Assembly (NCBI RefSeq): GCF_015207985.1
Contig: NZ_JADEVV010000001.1
Coordinates: forward strand, 62,001-126,000
Source: Synechocystis salina LEGE 00031
GTDB taxonomy: Bacteria; Cyanobacteriota; Cyanobacteriia; Cyanobacteriales; Microcystaceae
Reading direction: 5' to 3'
Length of the DNA: 64,000 nt
Shown: one piece after another, positions 27,464-37,353 of the stretch
How the letters are laid out: the number at the start of each line of letters is the position of its first letter
Position numbering within the stretch: position 1 is the first letter of the stretch
Made by a program: the position numbers and the translations under genes
The notes under the pieces: model-generated
Seen by the model: the letters and a program-made list of their open reading frames with translations, nothing else
Databases searched by the model: none
Told to the model about the DNA's origin: nothing

Positions 27464-28005
27464 TAATCCCTAACCTCCGTATCAGCATGGCCAAGGGCGA
27501 TCGCCAGATTTTTAATTACTTCCGCAATGCCTTGGAGGATCAGTAGGACAAAACCGACAATAATCATTGTTTTAATGGGATAACGGGGTAATCCCCCTGG
27601 ATCCGGGGAAGTTTCCCAAATTTGCCAGGAATTGAGCACCGATTCCCAGGAATAAAAAATCACCAGTCCACAAAACGGAAATAAAAATAGACAGGTACCC
27701 AATAAATTCACCCAGGCCCGCTGGCGATCGCCAAGGGATTTGTAGAAAATATCCACTCGCACATGGTCATTGGTTTGTAGTGTGTAGGCCGCACCTAAGA
27801 GAAAAACTAGGTCAAATAAATACCATTGGGCTTCCAGCAAACCATTGGAGGCTAAATTCTGGCCCACTAAGCGACCGAGGTAGCGCCCCACCACATTCCA
27901 ACCACCTATTAGTACCATCGCTAATACCAGCCAAGCAGTGAATTTGCCGATCCAAGCGGTGAATTGATCGATGGCGTGGGCAATTCTTAAAAGTATGCGG
28001 AGCAA
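27463..28005 (-). CDS. gtrA: TRAP transporter small permease (DctQ type)
   Basis: The 180-residue protein has four membrane helices as in DctQ: near 15-38, 60-75, 97-120 and 140-165. GLLEAQWYLFDLVFLLGAAY and TNDHVRVDIFYKSLGDRQRAW are family marks. DctQ supports the large permease in TRAP transporters. It is first in the operon, and its stop overlaps the next start by one base. Confidence 0.9.
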   Translation of the reverse strand: MLRILLRIAHAIDQFTAWIGKFTAWLVLAMVLIGGWNVVGRYLGRLVGQNLASNGLLEAQWYLFDLVFLLGAAYTLQTNDHVRVDIFYKSLGDRQRAWVNLLGTCLFLFPFCGLVIFYSWESVLNSWQIWETSPDPGGLPRYPIKTMIIVGFVLLILQGIAEVIKNLAIALGHADTEVRD

Positions 28006-28153
28006 TTATTTACCTCTCCGTCTAGACAGTAATGTTTATGGACTAGTAAGGGCAATTCATCCCTAACCCCAAGACTGAAAAAGAAGTGAGGAAGTTTCTT
28101 TGCCTAATCCTAGGATAGTGAGAATCTCAACCGTAATTTTTTCGTGTCAAATT

Positions 28154-28864
28154 TCACAACTCGTACAGCAACTTAAACCAATGGACAAAAGCCTGGGCAT
28201 TAACATGGGTCAGGTCTAACAATGGTTTATCAGGTTCGATTGCAGTTAGAATTTGTGAGTCTGGTTTGTTTTGCCATGTTAGCCATGTCCGTAGATTTAT
28301 TTTATCTAGATCCACTTCTCTAAAAGGCGCATTGTACGACCGTGCAGTTTTTACTGACGTTTGAGCATGTTGCCAAAGTTGGGGAAATTCATCAGAAATT
28401 AGTCGAGATAAAAATGTTTCAAGCATTCCGGGATTAAGATTATCAGGCATCACCCAAGCACCAAATTTAATATCATTTAGAATTACTTCATTAGCTTTCA
28501 CATTAAATACTAATCCCTTCCCAGATAGTTGATTTTGTTGAATTTCAGGAATAAATTCAACAAAGATAGAACAAATTTCCTTCCACCTTTTCTGCGGATT
28601 ATTATCTTCTCCAATGGGAGGCAAATCATCGGCGTCAAGAATAATACCAAAATGAGTAATCTTACTATGTGAACGAAAAAAACTACTGATCTTGGCGTTG
28701 TTGGCTAGATTATTAAATCCGTTTTTGTCATGAATATAAACGGGATAGGGGTGTGTGTCTGGCCAATTTATGCCATTCGCATGGGCAAGGAACGGAAGTA
28801 GTTGCAGTTCAGTTTTACCTTCAACCCATAGGTGTTTCGAATAAGAGACAGATTCATTAGACAT
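28154..28864 (-). CDS. TOPRIM-domain protein (DUF3226/DUF4435-like), partner of the upstream ATPase
   Basis: The 236-residue protein opens with a TOPRIM-like core. VEGKTE (14-19) supplies the conserved Glu, and IILDADD (74-80) supplies the DxD-type metal-binding motif. The rest has no recognised motif. Start ATG 28864 overlaps the ATPase stop by one base (TAATG), showing translational coupling. ATPase plus TOPRIM pairs include OLD nucleases, Gabija and the PARIS pair AriA-AriB, all phage defence systems, where the TOPRIM part is a nuclease. That role is inferred. The coding sequence is AT-rich and has no HIP1 site, unlike nearby genes. Confidence 0.65.
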   Translation of the reverse strand: MSNESVSYSKHLWVEGKTELQLLPFLAHANGINWPDTHPYPVYIHDKNGFNNLANNAKISSFFRSHSKITHFGIILDADDLPPIGEDNNPQKRWKEICSIFVEFIPEIQQNQLSGKGLVFNVKANEVILNDIKFGAWVMPDNLNPGMLETFLSRLISDEFPQLWQHAQTSVKTARSYNAPFREVDLDKINLRTWLTWQNKPDSQILTAIEPDKPLLDLTHVNAQAFVHWFKLLYEL

Positions 28865-29928
28865 TAAGCACCCCTCACTTCATAATTCTCTTCAAGGGCT
28901 GCAATCATTTCCTCCCTAGAGTAAGTAATACTATAATTCCGTTCTTTTTCAATGCGATGAATAGCGATCTCATCACTGTTTTTATCTAAAGTACCAGCGA
29001 GTTCTGCTAGACTCTTCCAGCAATCATTACTGTGGGTGGTGGCAAAAACCTGAACATTAAGATCATTAGCCGTTTGCCAAATCATTTTCCACATATCATC
29101 CATCGCCGTATAGTGGAGTCCAGTATCAATTTCATCAACTAATAAAATACCGTCTTTGACGTTGACAATTGATAAGGCTAAACCCAACATCCGCCGAATA
29201 CCATCACCCATACTACCAATTGGAACAGGACGATTACAGTCATACAATTTTACCCGAAAACTAGCATTTCCTTTGCGATTAGTTGGAGCAACTCTTTCAA
29301 TACTTGAGTCTATCGACTGTAAAGCTTGATATACCAAATATTCTTTTTCAGTTAATTCGACATTTTCAAAAAGATCTATCATGTCAGAGATGACAAGAGA
29401 CTGAGGAGGTACTAGTCTAGTTATTTTGCCAGAATTGACGCCTTTTTTTGAATATTTTTTAATAAATTTTATATCCTGACCGTACAAAAGAAACGAAGGA
29501 TTCTTATCGACTTTTTCGTTAATTCTTATTTCGGGAACCACTTCATAATACATTTGGCCCAACTCTGACTTATAGCCAAGCTTCACTAATGCTCTTAGCC
29601 CACACTTTTCTAGTTCATTTCTATTATTAGAATGCTCTTGTATGCTAGTCAGTTCGAAAAATGAATCATCCTCAGGATCTCTACCAAAGAAAAAATTACT
29701 AAACTCAACTGCATCAGAATCTTTGAAATCATAATCATATTCATGGCGGACTACTGCTATTTCAGCAAAATCCGAGAGATGTCCCCCAGAATAGAGGAGT
29801 TTAATTGATTCTAAAATCGAGCTTTTTCCACTATTGTTTTTTCCCACTAATAAATTAACTCGCCCTAAATTAGATAACTCAAAATGGGGAAAGCAGCGAA
29901 AATTTTCAATAACTAGTGACTTCAACAT
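28864..29928 (-). CDS. AAA15/21-type ATPase (RecF/OLD-like)
   Basis: From ATG 29928 (MLKSLVIENFRCF) the product is 354 residues; GTG 29967 would add 13. The N-terminus has IENFRCF and the Walker A motif GKNNSGKSS (29-37). The C-terminal half has a signature-like SMGDGIRRML (239-248), Walker B ILLVDEID (261-268) with LHY, and the switch His in ATTHS (296-300). There is no TOPRIM domain in this chain; it is supplied by the next gene. The middle part is charged and probably a dimerisation or sensing insertion. The pair follows the rpsJ terminator, so it likely has its own promoter. A transporter ATPase is ruled out by the absence of membrane partners. Confidence 0.78.
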   Translation of the reverse strand: MLKSLVIENFRCFPHFELSNLGRVNLLVGKNNSGKSSILESIKLLYSGGHLSDFAEIAVVRHEYDYDFKDSDAVEFSNFFFGRDPEDDSFFELTSIQEHSNNRNELEKCGLRALVKLGYKSELGQMYYEVVPEIRINEKVDKNPSFLLYGQDIKFIKKYSKKGVNSGKITRLVPPQSLVISDMIDLFENVELTEKEYLVYQALQSIDSSIERVAPTNRKGNASFRVKLYDCNRPVPIGSMGDGIRRMLGLALSIVNVKDGILLVDEIDTGLHYTAMDDMWKMIWQTANDLNVQVFATTHSNDCWKSLAELAGTLDKNSDEIAIHRIEKERNYSITYSREEMIAALEENYEVRGA

Positions 29929-29989
29929 AATTGTTCGACTTTTAATACTTTTATCTTCTTCTACCACATGGATCCACCCAATTTTACCA

Positions 29990-30021
29990 ATAAAAAATCC
30001 TCGCTATCAGTTTAACGAGGA
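29990..30021 (-). terminator. Rho-independent terminator after rpsJ
   Basis: On the minus strand TCCTCG and CGAGGA form a 6-base stem, followed by TTTTTT (29992-29997). It ends the str operon ahead of the ATPase gene. Confidence 0.85.
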
Positions 30022-30050
30022 TGTTGAAAATTTAAATATTCAATTTCAAT

Positions 30051-30368
30051 TTAGAGCTTGACTTCAATATCAACCCCAGCGGGGAGATCCAACTTCATGA
30101 GAGCGTCAATGGTTTTGGAAGAAGGCTGATAAATGTCGATGATACGGCGATGGGTGCGGGTTTCGAAATGCTCCCGGGAGTCTTTATCCACGTGGGGAGA
30201 GCGCAACACACAATAAACCTTCCGTTTGGTAGGCAAAGGAATGGGCCCCACAGCAGCGGCATTAGTGCGATTAGCGGTATCAACAATCTTGTCGCAGGAT
30301 GTATCGAGGAGGCGACGGTCAAAGGCTTTGAGGCGGATACGGATCTTTTGTTGTTGCAATGTTGCCAT
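30051..30368 (-). CDS. rpsJ: 30S ribosomal protein S10
   Basis: The 105-residue protein is a normal S10, with [14 protein letters not shown] at the N-terminus and [20 protein letters not shown] in the middle. S10 is part of the 30S head and also of transcription antitermination with NusB. It is last in rpsL-rpsG-fusA-tufA-rpsJ, the usual cyanobacterial extension of the str operon, and a terminator follows at once. Confidence 0.97.
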   Translation of the reverse strand: MATLQQQKIRIRLKAFDRRLLDTSCDKIVDTANRTNAAAVGPIPLPTKRKVYCVLRSPHVDKDSREHFETRTHRRIIDIYQPSSKTIDALMKLDLPAGVDIEVKL

Positions 30369-30506
30369 GGAAATTTAACTCAGAATTAGCGGACTGTTTA
30401 ATTGTCAAGGTTCAGAAAGTTGAGTAGTCAGCGGGGCTGGCCCAGTCAGAAAAAACTTACCGTAACCAACCCAACACCAACTACATCATTAATGTTGTTC
30501 TAAGGA

Positions 30507-31706
30507 CTACTTCAAAATCTTAGAAACAACACCGGCACCGATGGTACGACCACCTTCACGGATAGCAAAACGCATCCCTTGTTCAATGGCGATGGGATTG
30601 ATCAGCTCAACGGTCATTTTAATACGATCGCCAGGCATAACCATTTCCACAGCACTACCATCATCAGCGGTGTAGCTCTTGATGGTACCCGTTACGTCCG
30701 TTGTCCGCACATAGAACTGGGGGCGGTAGTTGGCAAAGAAAGGAGTATGGCGACCGCCTTCTTCTTTCTTGAGCACATAGACTTCCCCTTCAAATTCGGT
30801 GTGGGGAGTGATGGAACCGGGCTTGGCCAAAACCATACCCCGTTCGATATCTTCTTTTTGAATACCCCGAAGAAGCAGACCAACGTTGTCCCCAGCCATC
30901 CCTTCTTCAAGGGTTTTCTGGAACATTTCCACACCGGTAACGGTGGCTTTACGAGTATCTTTAATGCCGACGATGGAAATTTCTTCGCCAACTTTAACTT
31001 TACCCCGTTCAATCCGACCGGTGGCAACGGTACCACGACCAGTGATGGAGAATACGTCTTCTACAGCCATCAAGAAGGGTTTATCCACTTCCCGCTCAGG
31101 GGTGTCGATGTAATCATCCACAGCTTTCATCAGCTCAAGGATTGCATCTTTGTATTCTTTTTCGCCTTCGATCGCCTTAAGGGCAGAACCAGCCACGATG
31201 GGAATGTCATCGCCGGGGAAATCGTAGTCACTGAGCAACTCACGAACTTCCAATTCCACCAGTTCTAACAGTTCTTCGTCGTCCACCATGTCTTTCTTGT
31301 TCAAAAAGACCACCAGTTTGGGAACTCCCACCTGCTTAGCCAAGAGAATGTGCTCCCGGGTTTGGGGCATGGGACCATCAGCGGCGGAAACCACCAGAAT
31401 CGCACCGTCCATCTGGGCGGCACCGGTGATCATGTTTTTCACATAGTCAGCGTGACCAGGACAGTCCACGTGGGCATAGTGACGGCTATCGGTTTCATAC
31501 TCAACGTGGGCGGTATTGATGGTAATACCCCGGGCTTTTTCCTCAGGAGCCGCATCAATATCTTCATATTTCCGGGCTTTGGCACCACCCAATTCCGCCA
31601 AGGTCATGGTGATCGCCGCCGTTAGGGTGGTTTTACCGTGGTCAACGTGACCAATGGTGCCAATGTTTACGTGGTCTTTCGTCCGTTCAAATTTTGCGCG
31701 TGCCAT
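30507..31706 (-). CDS. tufA: Elongation factor Tu
   Basis: The 399-residue GTPase delivers aminoacyl-tRNA to the ribosome. GHVDHGKT (P-loop), [24 protein letters not shown] and NKKDMVDD cover G1-G4, and the C-terminal beta-barrel domains end with [17 protein letters not shown]. It is 59 bases after fusA in the same direction. Codon use is strongly biased, as expected for one of the most expressed proteins. Confidence 0.98.
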   Translation of the reverse strand: MARAKFERTKDHVNIGTIGHVDHGKTTLTAAITMTLAELGGAKARKYEDIDAAPEEKARGITINTAHVEYETDSRHYAHVDCPGHADYVKNMITGAAQMDGAILVVSAADGPMPQTREHILLAKQVGVPKLVVFLNKKDMVDDEELLELVELEVRELLSDYDFPGDDIPIVAGSALKAIEGEKEYKDAILELMKAVDDYIDTPEREVDKPFLMAVEDVFSITGRGTVATGRIERGKVKVGEEISIVGIKDTRKATVTGVEMFQKTLEEGMAGDNVGLLLRGIQKEDIERGMVLAKPGSITPHTEFEGEVYVLKKEEGGRHTPFFANYRPQFYVRTTDVTGTIKSYTADDGSAVEMVMPGDRIKMTVELINPIAIEQGMRFAIREGGRTIGAGVVSKILK

Positions 31707-31765
31707 GAATAAATAATTCCTTTGATTGTTTCTACACAGATTGCAGTCCTAGGAGAACCGCCGGG

Positions 31766-33841
31766 TTAGGCATACCCTCTGCTTTTGGCGACGATCGCCT
31801 CGGCAACATTACGGGGTACTTCTGCATAATGGCTAAATTCCATCGAAAAAATACCCCGGCCTTGGGTTTTTGACCGGATATCGGTCGCATAACCAAACAT
31901 TTCCGCTAATGGGACACTAGCGGCCACTTTGGCTATGCCCTGCTCCGTTTCCTGGCCCTCAATGTGGCCCCGACGGGCATTGAGGTCACCGATCACGTTG
32001 CCCATGAAGTCATCAGGAACTTCAATCTCGACTTTCATGACCGGCTCCAGGAGCACAGGGTCAGCCTGGTTAACAGCCTCCCGGATTGCCATGGAACCAG
32101 CAATCTTGAAGGCCATCTCCGATGAGTCCACATCATGGAAAGACCCATCCACCAAGGTGGCTTTGAGGTCAATGACCGGGTAGCCCGCCAACACCCCCGA
32201 AGCACAGGCTTCCTTCATCCCCTGTTCCGACGGGGCAATGTATTCCTTCGGAATGATGCCACCGACGATCTTAGAGACAAATTCAAAGCCCGCCCCCGGC
32301 TCGGTGGGCTCCACCTCAATGACCACATGGCCATATTGGCCTTTGCCCCCACTCTGGCGAATGAATTTACCTTCAGCCTGCACCGCCTTACGAATGGTTT
32401 CCCGATAAGCTACCTGGGGAGCCCCCACATTGGCCTCCACCTTAAATTCCCGCAGCATTCGGTCCACCAGAATTTCTAAATGCAATTCTCCCATGCCGGC
32501 GATCACCGTTTGATTGGTTTCGGGATCGACGCTGACCCGGAAGGTAGGATCCTCTTCAGATAGGGACTGCAAAGCCTTGGAAAGCTTGTCCATATCCTGT
32601 TTGGTTTTTGGTTCCACTGCCACGGAAATGACCGGCTGGGGAATAAACAGGGACTCTAAAATAATTGGTTCTTGGTCATCACAAAGGGTGTCTCCGGTGA
32701 GAGTATCCTTGAGCCCCAGCACTGCCCCCAGATCGCCGGCGTTAAGCTGATCTACCTCGATGCGCTCATCGGCTTTGAGTATGATTAGGCGGGAAATGCG
32801 CTCTTTCTTCTCTTTGGTGGAATTGAGCACGTAACTGCCCTTGGACAACACACCGGAATAAACCCGCACAAAGGTAAGCCGACCAAACTGATCTGCCATT
32901 ACCTTAAAAGCCAAGGCCGACAGGGGAGCTTCATCGTCCGCTGGTCTAGCAGCCACTTCCCCATCGGGTAAATGTCCCTCGATCGCCGGTACTTCCAGGG
33001 GGGAGGGGAGATAATCCACCACGGCATCGAGTAAAAGCTGGACCCCTTTATTTTTAAACGCGGAGCCGCAGAGCACTGGTACCATGGTGCCGGCAATGGT
33101 GCCCCGCCGTAGACCAGCCACCAATTCATCGGCGGTCAACTCTTCCCCTTCTAAATACTTTTCCATCAGGGCATCATCTGCTTCTGCCACCGATTCCACC
33201 AAGCGCAAGCGATATTCTTCTGCTTTATCTTGCACTGCAGCAGGGATGGGAACTTCTTGGATGTCCGTGCCCAAATCGTTTTTGTACAAATAGGCCTTCA
33301 TCCGCACCAAATCTACGATGCCTTCAAACTCCGCTTCACTACCAATGGGAATTTGAATGGGCACTGCATTAGCCCGCAGGCGATCGCTAATTTGTTGACA
33401 GACCCGGAAAAAATTAGCCCCGGTGCGGTCCATTTTATTGATAAAGGCAATGCGGGGCACATGGTACCGTTCCGCCTGACGCCATACCGTTTCCGATTGG
33501 GGTTGCACTCCCCCCACGGAACAAAATACAGCAATTACTCCGTCCAGTACTCGCATGGAGCGTTCCACCTCAATGGTGAAATCCACGTGCCCTGGAGTGT
33601 CGATGATATTAATGTGGTGCCCCAACCAATCGGTACTAATAGCTGCGGCTGTGATGGTGATGCCCCTTTCCCTTTCCTGGGCCATCCAGTCCGTCACCGC
33701 CGTACCTTCATGAACCTCACCGATTTTGTGGACCACGCCAGAGTAGAACAGAATCCGTTCCGTCGTGGTGGTCTTACCCGCATCAATGTGGGCGGCGATA
33801 CCAATATTACGTATTCGTTCTAGAGGCACTGTGCGAGCCAT
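31766..33841 (-). CDS. fusA: Elongation factor G
   Basis: The translocase is 691 residues from ATG 33841 ([20 protein letters not shown]). A longer open frame from 33874 adds residues not seen in EF-G. G motifs are [23 protein letters not shown] and [10 protein letters not shown]; domain IV carries the GGKGQYGHV loop. It lies between rpsG and tufA in the str operon. No second EF-G copy is in the window. Confidence 0.97.
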   Translation of the reverse strand: MARTVPLERIRNIGIAAHIDAGKTTTTERILFYSGVVHKIGEVHEGTAVTDWMAQERERGITITAAAISTDWLGHHINIIDTPGHVDFTIEVERSMRVLDGVIAVFCSVGGVQPQSETVWRQAERYHVPRIAFINKMDRTGANFFRVCQQISDRLRANAVPIQIPIGSEAEFEGIVDLVRMKAYLYKNDLGTDIQEVPIPAAVQDKAEEYRLRLVESVAEADDALMEKYLEGEELTADELVAGLRRGTIAGTMVPVLCGSAFKNKGVQLLLDAVVDYLPSPLEVPAIEGHLPDGEVAARPADDEAPLSALAFKVMADQFGRLTFVRVYSGVLSKGSYVLNSTKEKKERISRLIILKADERIEVDQLNAGDLGAVLGLKDTLTGDTLCDDQEPIILESLFIPQPVISVAVEPKTKQDMDKLSKALQSLSEEDPTFRVSVDPETNQTVIAGMGELHLEILVDRMLREFKVEANVGAPQVAYRETIRKAVQAEGKFIRQSGGKGQYGHVVIEVEPTEPGAGFEFVSKIVGGIIPKEYIAPSEQGMKEACASGVLAGYPVIDLKATLVDGSFHDVDSSEMAFKIAGSMAIREAVNQADPVLLEPVMKVEIEVPDDFMGNVIGDLNARRGHIEGQETEQGIAKVAASVPLAEMFGYATDIRSKTQGRGIFSMEFSHYAEVPRNVAEAIVAKSRGYA

Positions 33842-34041
33842 GAAGTTTACTCCTAACCGGGGGTTCGACCACAAACAAGCTCTCTCTTCCCCAAGGGGAA
33901 ATGGGAGGCCATTAACAATTCTATACGTTTTCCCCGACCTTTCTAGACTTGCAACTAAATCTAGGGGGAAATTTTACTGGAAACTAGCCTAGGGAGGTGT
34001 GGGGGCAACTCAACCCCAAACCTGTGGTGATGATGTTTTGC

Positions 34042-34512
34042 CTAGTAGCGGTAATGGGCAAAGGCTTTGTTGGCCTCGGCCATGCGGTGGGTTTCTTCCC
34101 GCTTTTTGATGGCGGCGCCGGTTTCATTGGCGGCATCCATAATTTCGTTAGCCAATTTACTTTCCATGGTGCGGCCACCCCGAGCACGGGAAAAATGCAC
34201 TAACCAGCGCAAGGCCAGAGCAGTCCCCCGGGCGGGGCGAACTTCCATGGGCACTTGGTAGGTGGCACCCCCAACCCGACGGGCTTTAACTTCCACCAGG
34301 GGAGTCAGGTTTTTGATCGCCTTTTCAAACACTTCCAAGGGATCTTCGCCGGTTTTTTCACCAACGGAGGTCAAGGCATTGTAAACAATGCTAGAAGCCA
34401 AGGATTTTTTACCGGAGCGCATTACCCGACGAATGGTCATGCTCAGCAGAGTGCTGTTGTAAACAGGATCCGGGGGGACAGGGCGCTTTTTGACGTTGCC
34501 GCGACGAGACAT
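34042..34512 (-). CDS. rpsG: 30S ribosomal protein S7
   Basis: The 156-residue protein begins [16 protein letters not shown] and has the typical [16 protein letters not shown] loop. S7 initiates assembly of the 30S head. It is second in the str operon. It lies 152 bases after rpsL and 200 bases before fusA; these gaps are a little long but hold no other gene. Confidence 0.97.
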   Translation of the reverse strand: MSRRGNVKKRPVPPDPVYNSTLLSMTIRRVMRSGKKSLASSIVYNALTSVGEKTGEDPLEVFEKAIKNLTPLVEVKARRVGGATYQVPMEVRPARGTALALRWLVHFSRARGGRTMESKLANEIMDAANETGAAIKKREETHRMAEANKAFAHYRY

Positions 34513-34664
34513 AACTTTTTACTCTTTTTGCTCTAGATAATCATTAAAGGTTGTGGTCACTGCCAAACTTCTCAGGCTAGGCCGCCGGAAGTATAGGGAG
34601 AGTTGTAAAACTGGCTACACCTTCACCAGACAAGGGAAGTTAGCCTAATGGAAAGTTGAGAAAG

Positions 34665-35045
34665 TTATTTCTTCGCTTTTTCCCGTTTGGTGCCGTATTT
34701 AGAGCGACCCTGTTTCCGGTCTTTAACTCCGGTGGCATCCAGCGTCCCCCGCACAATATGGTAGCGAACCCCAGGCAGGTCTTTCACACGACCGCCCCGG
34801 ATCAGGACGACGGAGTGCTCCTGCAGGTTATGGCCAATGCCGGGGATGTAGGCAGTCACCTCAAACCCAGAGGTAAGACGTACCCTGGCCACTTTCCGCA
34901 GGGCGGAGTTGGGCTTTTTGGGGGTGGTGGTGTAAACCCTGGTGCAGACTCCCCGGCGTTGGGGACATTGCTTGAGGGCAGGGGATTTAGTTTTCTTCTG
35001 TACCTTCGAGCGTTCGCTACGAATTAGCTGCTGGATAGTTGGCAT
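34665..35045 (-). CDS. rpsL: 30S ribosomal protein S12
   Basis: The 126-residue protein begins [16 protein letters not shown]. It has the decoding-centre loops [17 protein letters not shown] and [19 protein letters not shown], where streptomycin-resistance changes occur. Lys is present at the classical PKKPNSA position, so a sensitive wild-type form is expected. It is the first gene of the str operon. Confidence 0.97.
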   Translation of the reverse strand: MPTIQQLIRSERSKVQKKTKSPALKQCPQRRGVCTRVYTTTPKKPNSALRKVARVRLTSGFEVTAYIPGIGHNLQEHSVVLIRGGRVKDLPGVRYHIVRGTLDATGVKDRKQGRSKYGTKREKAKK

Positions 35046-35141
35046 GTGTTAAATATAGTGGGAATTAGGATCGTTCTCCTAATAAATAAGAAAATCATCG
35101 ACAAATTTTCATCATACCGTTGCCCATTTAGCACTGTCAAC

Positions 35142-35777
35142 CTAAGTTGGGGCTGTGTTGATGAAAGCAGTGGGCAGATATTGTAAGTCCGTGGGGTGGT
35201 CTATGTCCGGTAGGGCAGGCAGATTGTAAGGGCGATCGCCGTTTTGGACAATTTTGGCTAGGGTCTGTTGATAAACTCTCTCGGTGCCCCAATCGATTTG
35301 CTCAAAATAGTCAGGGTTGAACCTAGTCAAGCCAATTAGATAATAACCGCCATCCAGGGCCGGTCCCAACACCACCGAGCAATTATCCAAGGCGGTGAAC
35401 GCAGTTTGGAGCAATTCTGGAGTCACACCGGGACAATCAATGCCGATGATCACCACTTTTTGACTGCCTTGGCCAAGGGCCCACTGACAGGACTTTTGCA
35501 GGCGATCGCCTAAATTCCCGGAGCTTTGGGATTGGTAAGTTAAATCATTCCCTAACCATTGCTTCATCTGGTGCTCAGGGCCGCCGGTGTAAAAAATGGT
35601 CACCTGGGATTTGATTAAGGTTTGCTGGCGGAAAATATTAGCGATGTGGACAGTGTGTTCCGTCAGTTGTTGCTGTAACTGAGCTGCGCCCCCAGGGCCG
35701 AGGGCGGGAATGAGGCGAGTTTTAGTTTTTCCCGGTTCTGGCCAACGGGTAAAGATGAGTAAATGTTGTTCAGCCAT
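35142..35777 (-). CDS. TIGR04282-type glycosyltransferase (DUF2064)
   Basis: The 211-residue protein has the nucleotide-sugar transferase-like fold of the DUF2064 family. FTRWPEPGKTKTRLIPALG is the conserved N-terminal motif, followed by IGIDCPGVTPELL and GPALDGGYYLIGL. Members are listed with arsenosugar biosynthesis or selenium-domain partners, but no such partner is adjacent here. The substrate is unknown. It follows rpsL by about 96 bases with opposite upstream context (purD is divergent). Confidence 0.85.
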   Translation of the reverse strand: MAEQHLLIFTRWPEPGKTKTRLIPALGPGGAAQLQQQLTEHTVHIANIFRQQTLIKSQVTIFYTGGPEHQMKQWLGNDLTYQSQSSGNLGDRLQKSCQWALGQGSQKVVIIGIDCPGVTPELLQTAFTALDNCSVVLGPALDGGYYLIGLTRFNPDYFEQIDWGTERVYQQTLAKIVQNGDRPYNLPALPDIDHPTDLQYLPTAFINTAPT

Positions 35778-35888
35778 GGAAAGTTTGGGGGGCGCAGATA
35801 AATAACTCTAGTCAACTCCTGCCATTCTGTTAATCTTGAAAACGGCTAATTGGTCATATTTTTCCAACGGTTGTAGAGGTTAGACTCC

Positions 35889-37148
35889 ATGAAGGTGGCA
35901 GTTATTGGTAGCGGTGGACGGGAACATACTTTGGCTTGGTCGTTGGTGCGATCGCCGGAAGTGAGCCATTGCTATTGCTTACCTGGAAATGGTGGCACGG
36001 CCGGGTTACCCAAAACCGTCAATGTGGCGATCGCCGTGGATCAACTGGGGGAAATCTGCGAATTTTGCCAAACGGAAAAAATTGACCTAGTAGTAGTGGG
36101 GCCGGAATTGCCCCTCACCCTGGGGTTAACGGATCAACTGCAAGCGTTGGGCATAAAAGTTTTTGGCCCCACCAAAGCTGGGGCGGAACTGGAAGCGAGC
36201 AAATCCTGGACGAAACAGTTATTGGTCGAAGCGGGAGTTCCCACCGCCTTTGGGGAAACTTTTACCAACCCAGAACCAGCCCAGGCCTATGCCACCAAGA
36301 TGGGAGCCCCCATAGTGGTGAAAGCTGATGGTTTGGCGGCAGGTAAAGGGGTGATTGTGGCCCAAACTTTGGCCGAAGCAACCACGGCGATCGCCGAATT
36401 ATTTGATCAGGGCTTTGCCAAAATTGTGGTGGAGGAATTTTTGCCGGGAGAAGAAGTTTCCGTGTTGGCTCTCTGTGACGGCAAAACCGTAATTCCTCTG
36501 CTGCCAGCCCAGGACCACAAACGCATTGGGGAAGGGGATCAAGGGCTCAATACCGGTGGCATGGGGGCCTACTGTCCTGCTCCCATTGCGCCCCCAGCGG
36601 TCATAGACCAGGTGCAAAAGCAAATTTTACAACCCACCGCTAACGCCTTGGCTAAACGGGGCATTGATTATCGGGGAGTGCTGTACGCCGGCTTAATGGT
36701 AAGCTCCACCGGGGAGATTAAGGTGTTGGAATATAACTGTCGTTTTGGTGATCCTGAAACCCAAGCGGTGTTGCCCCTCCTCGCCACTCCCTTGGAAAAA
36801 GTTTTAATGGCCTGTGTGGACCAAACCCTAGGCCAGTTGGAGCCGCTGCAATGGCATGCTGGTAGTGCGGTTTGTGTGGTGGTGGCCGCTGGGGGTTATC
36901 CCGGTAGTTACCGCAAAGGCGATGAAATTGGTGGTTTGGCTGAGGCTAAGGCCCAAGATGTGACCGTATTCCACGCTGGCACAGAATTAAAGGAGGGCAA
37001 AGTTCTCACCAATGGCGGTAGGGTGTTGGGGGTCACGGCCCTCGGAGAAGATTTATCCACGGCGATCGCCACTGTTTACCGGGGAGTAGAACAAATTACT
37101 TTTGATGGCATGTATTACCGACGGGACATTGGCCACAAAGCTCTTTGA
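35889..37148 (+). CDS. purD: Phosphoribosylamine-glycine ligase
   Basis: The enzyme performs the second step of purine synthesis, joining glycine to phosphoribosylamine with ATP. The 419-residue length is normal. It begins KVAVIGSGGREHTLAWSL and shows the ATP-grasp motifs VKADGLAAGKGVIVA, EEFLPGEEVS and NTGGMGAYCPAP, and the metal-site region LEYNCRFGDPETQ. It is divergent from the DUF2064 gene and stands alone, with several HIP1 sites. Confidence 0.97.
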   Translation: MKVAVIGSGGREHTLAWSLVRSPEVSHCYCLPGNGGTAGLPKTVNVAIAVDQLGEICEFCQTEKIDLVVVGPELPLTLGLTDQLQALGIKVFGPTKAGAELEASKSWTKQLLVEAGVPTAFGETFTNPEPAQAYATKMGAPIVVKADGLAAGKGVIVAQTLAEATTAIAELFDQGFAKIVVEEFLPGEEVSVLALCDGKTVIPLLPAQDHKRIGEGDQGLNTGGMGAYCPAPIAPPAVIDQVQKQILQPTANALAKRGIDYRGVLYAGLMVSSTGEIKVLEYNCRFGDPETQAVLPLLATPLEKVLMACVDQTLGQLEPLQWHAGSAVCVVVAAGGYPGSYRKGDEIGGLAEAKAQDVTVFHAGTELKEGKVLTNGGRVLGVTALGEDLSTAIATVYRGVEQITFDGMYYRRDIGHKAL

Positions 37149-37353
37149 TCTGGAGTAGGGGAAAGGAATTCTTTCGAGAGAATAGGTCGGTGCAAAACAA
37201 ATTTTCCCCGGGAGGTCAGATAGGAAAAAATAAATTGCCTTGGCAATGGCAAAAGTAACCCAACGGCATCCTAAAGAGATCAACTGGGAATGTTAATATA
37301 CGTTGCAGTTTGGCTTGAACTGCCGTCCTCAATTTGCCCTTCCCCGACTTCCT

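Noticed and set aside
28864-29928. ATPase as RecF or an SMC-like repair protein
   Set aside because: The chain is too short, lacks the RecF arrangement and is coupled to a TOPRIM gene, which fits OLD-like systems better.
30579-31268. 229-codon plus-strand frame antisense to tufA
   Set aside because: The product is His/Phe/Gly-rich and unlike any family; strong codon bias of tufA on the other strand leaves this frame open.
33230-33823. 197-codon plus-strand frame antisense to fusA
   Set aside because: Same explanation as for tufA: shadow of a highly biased gene.
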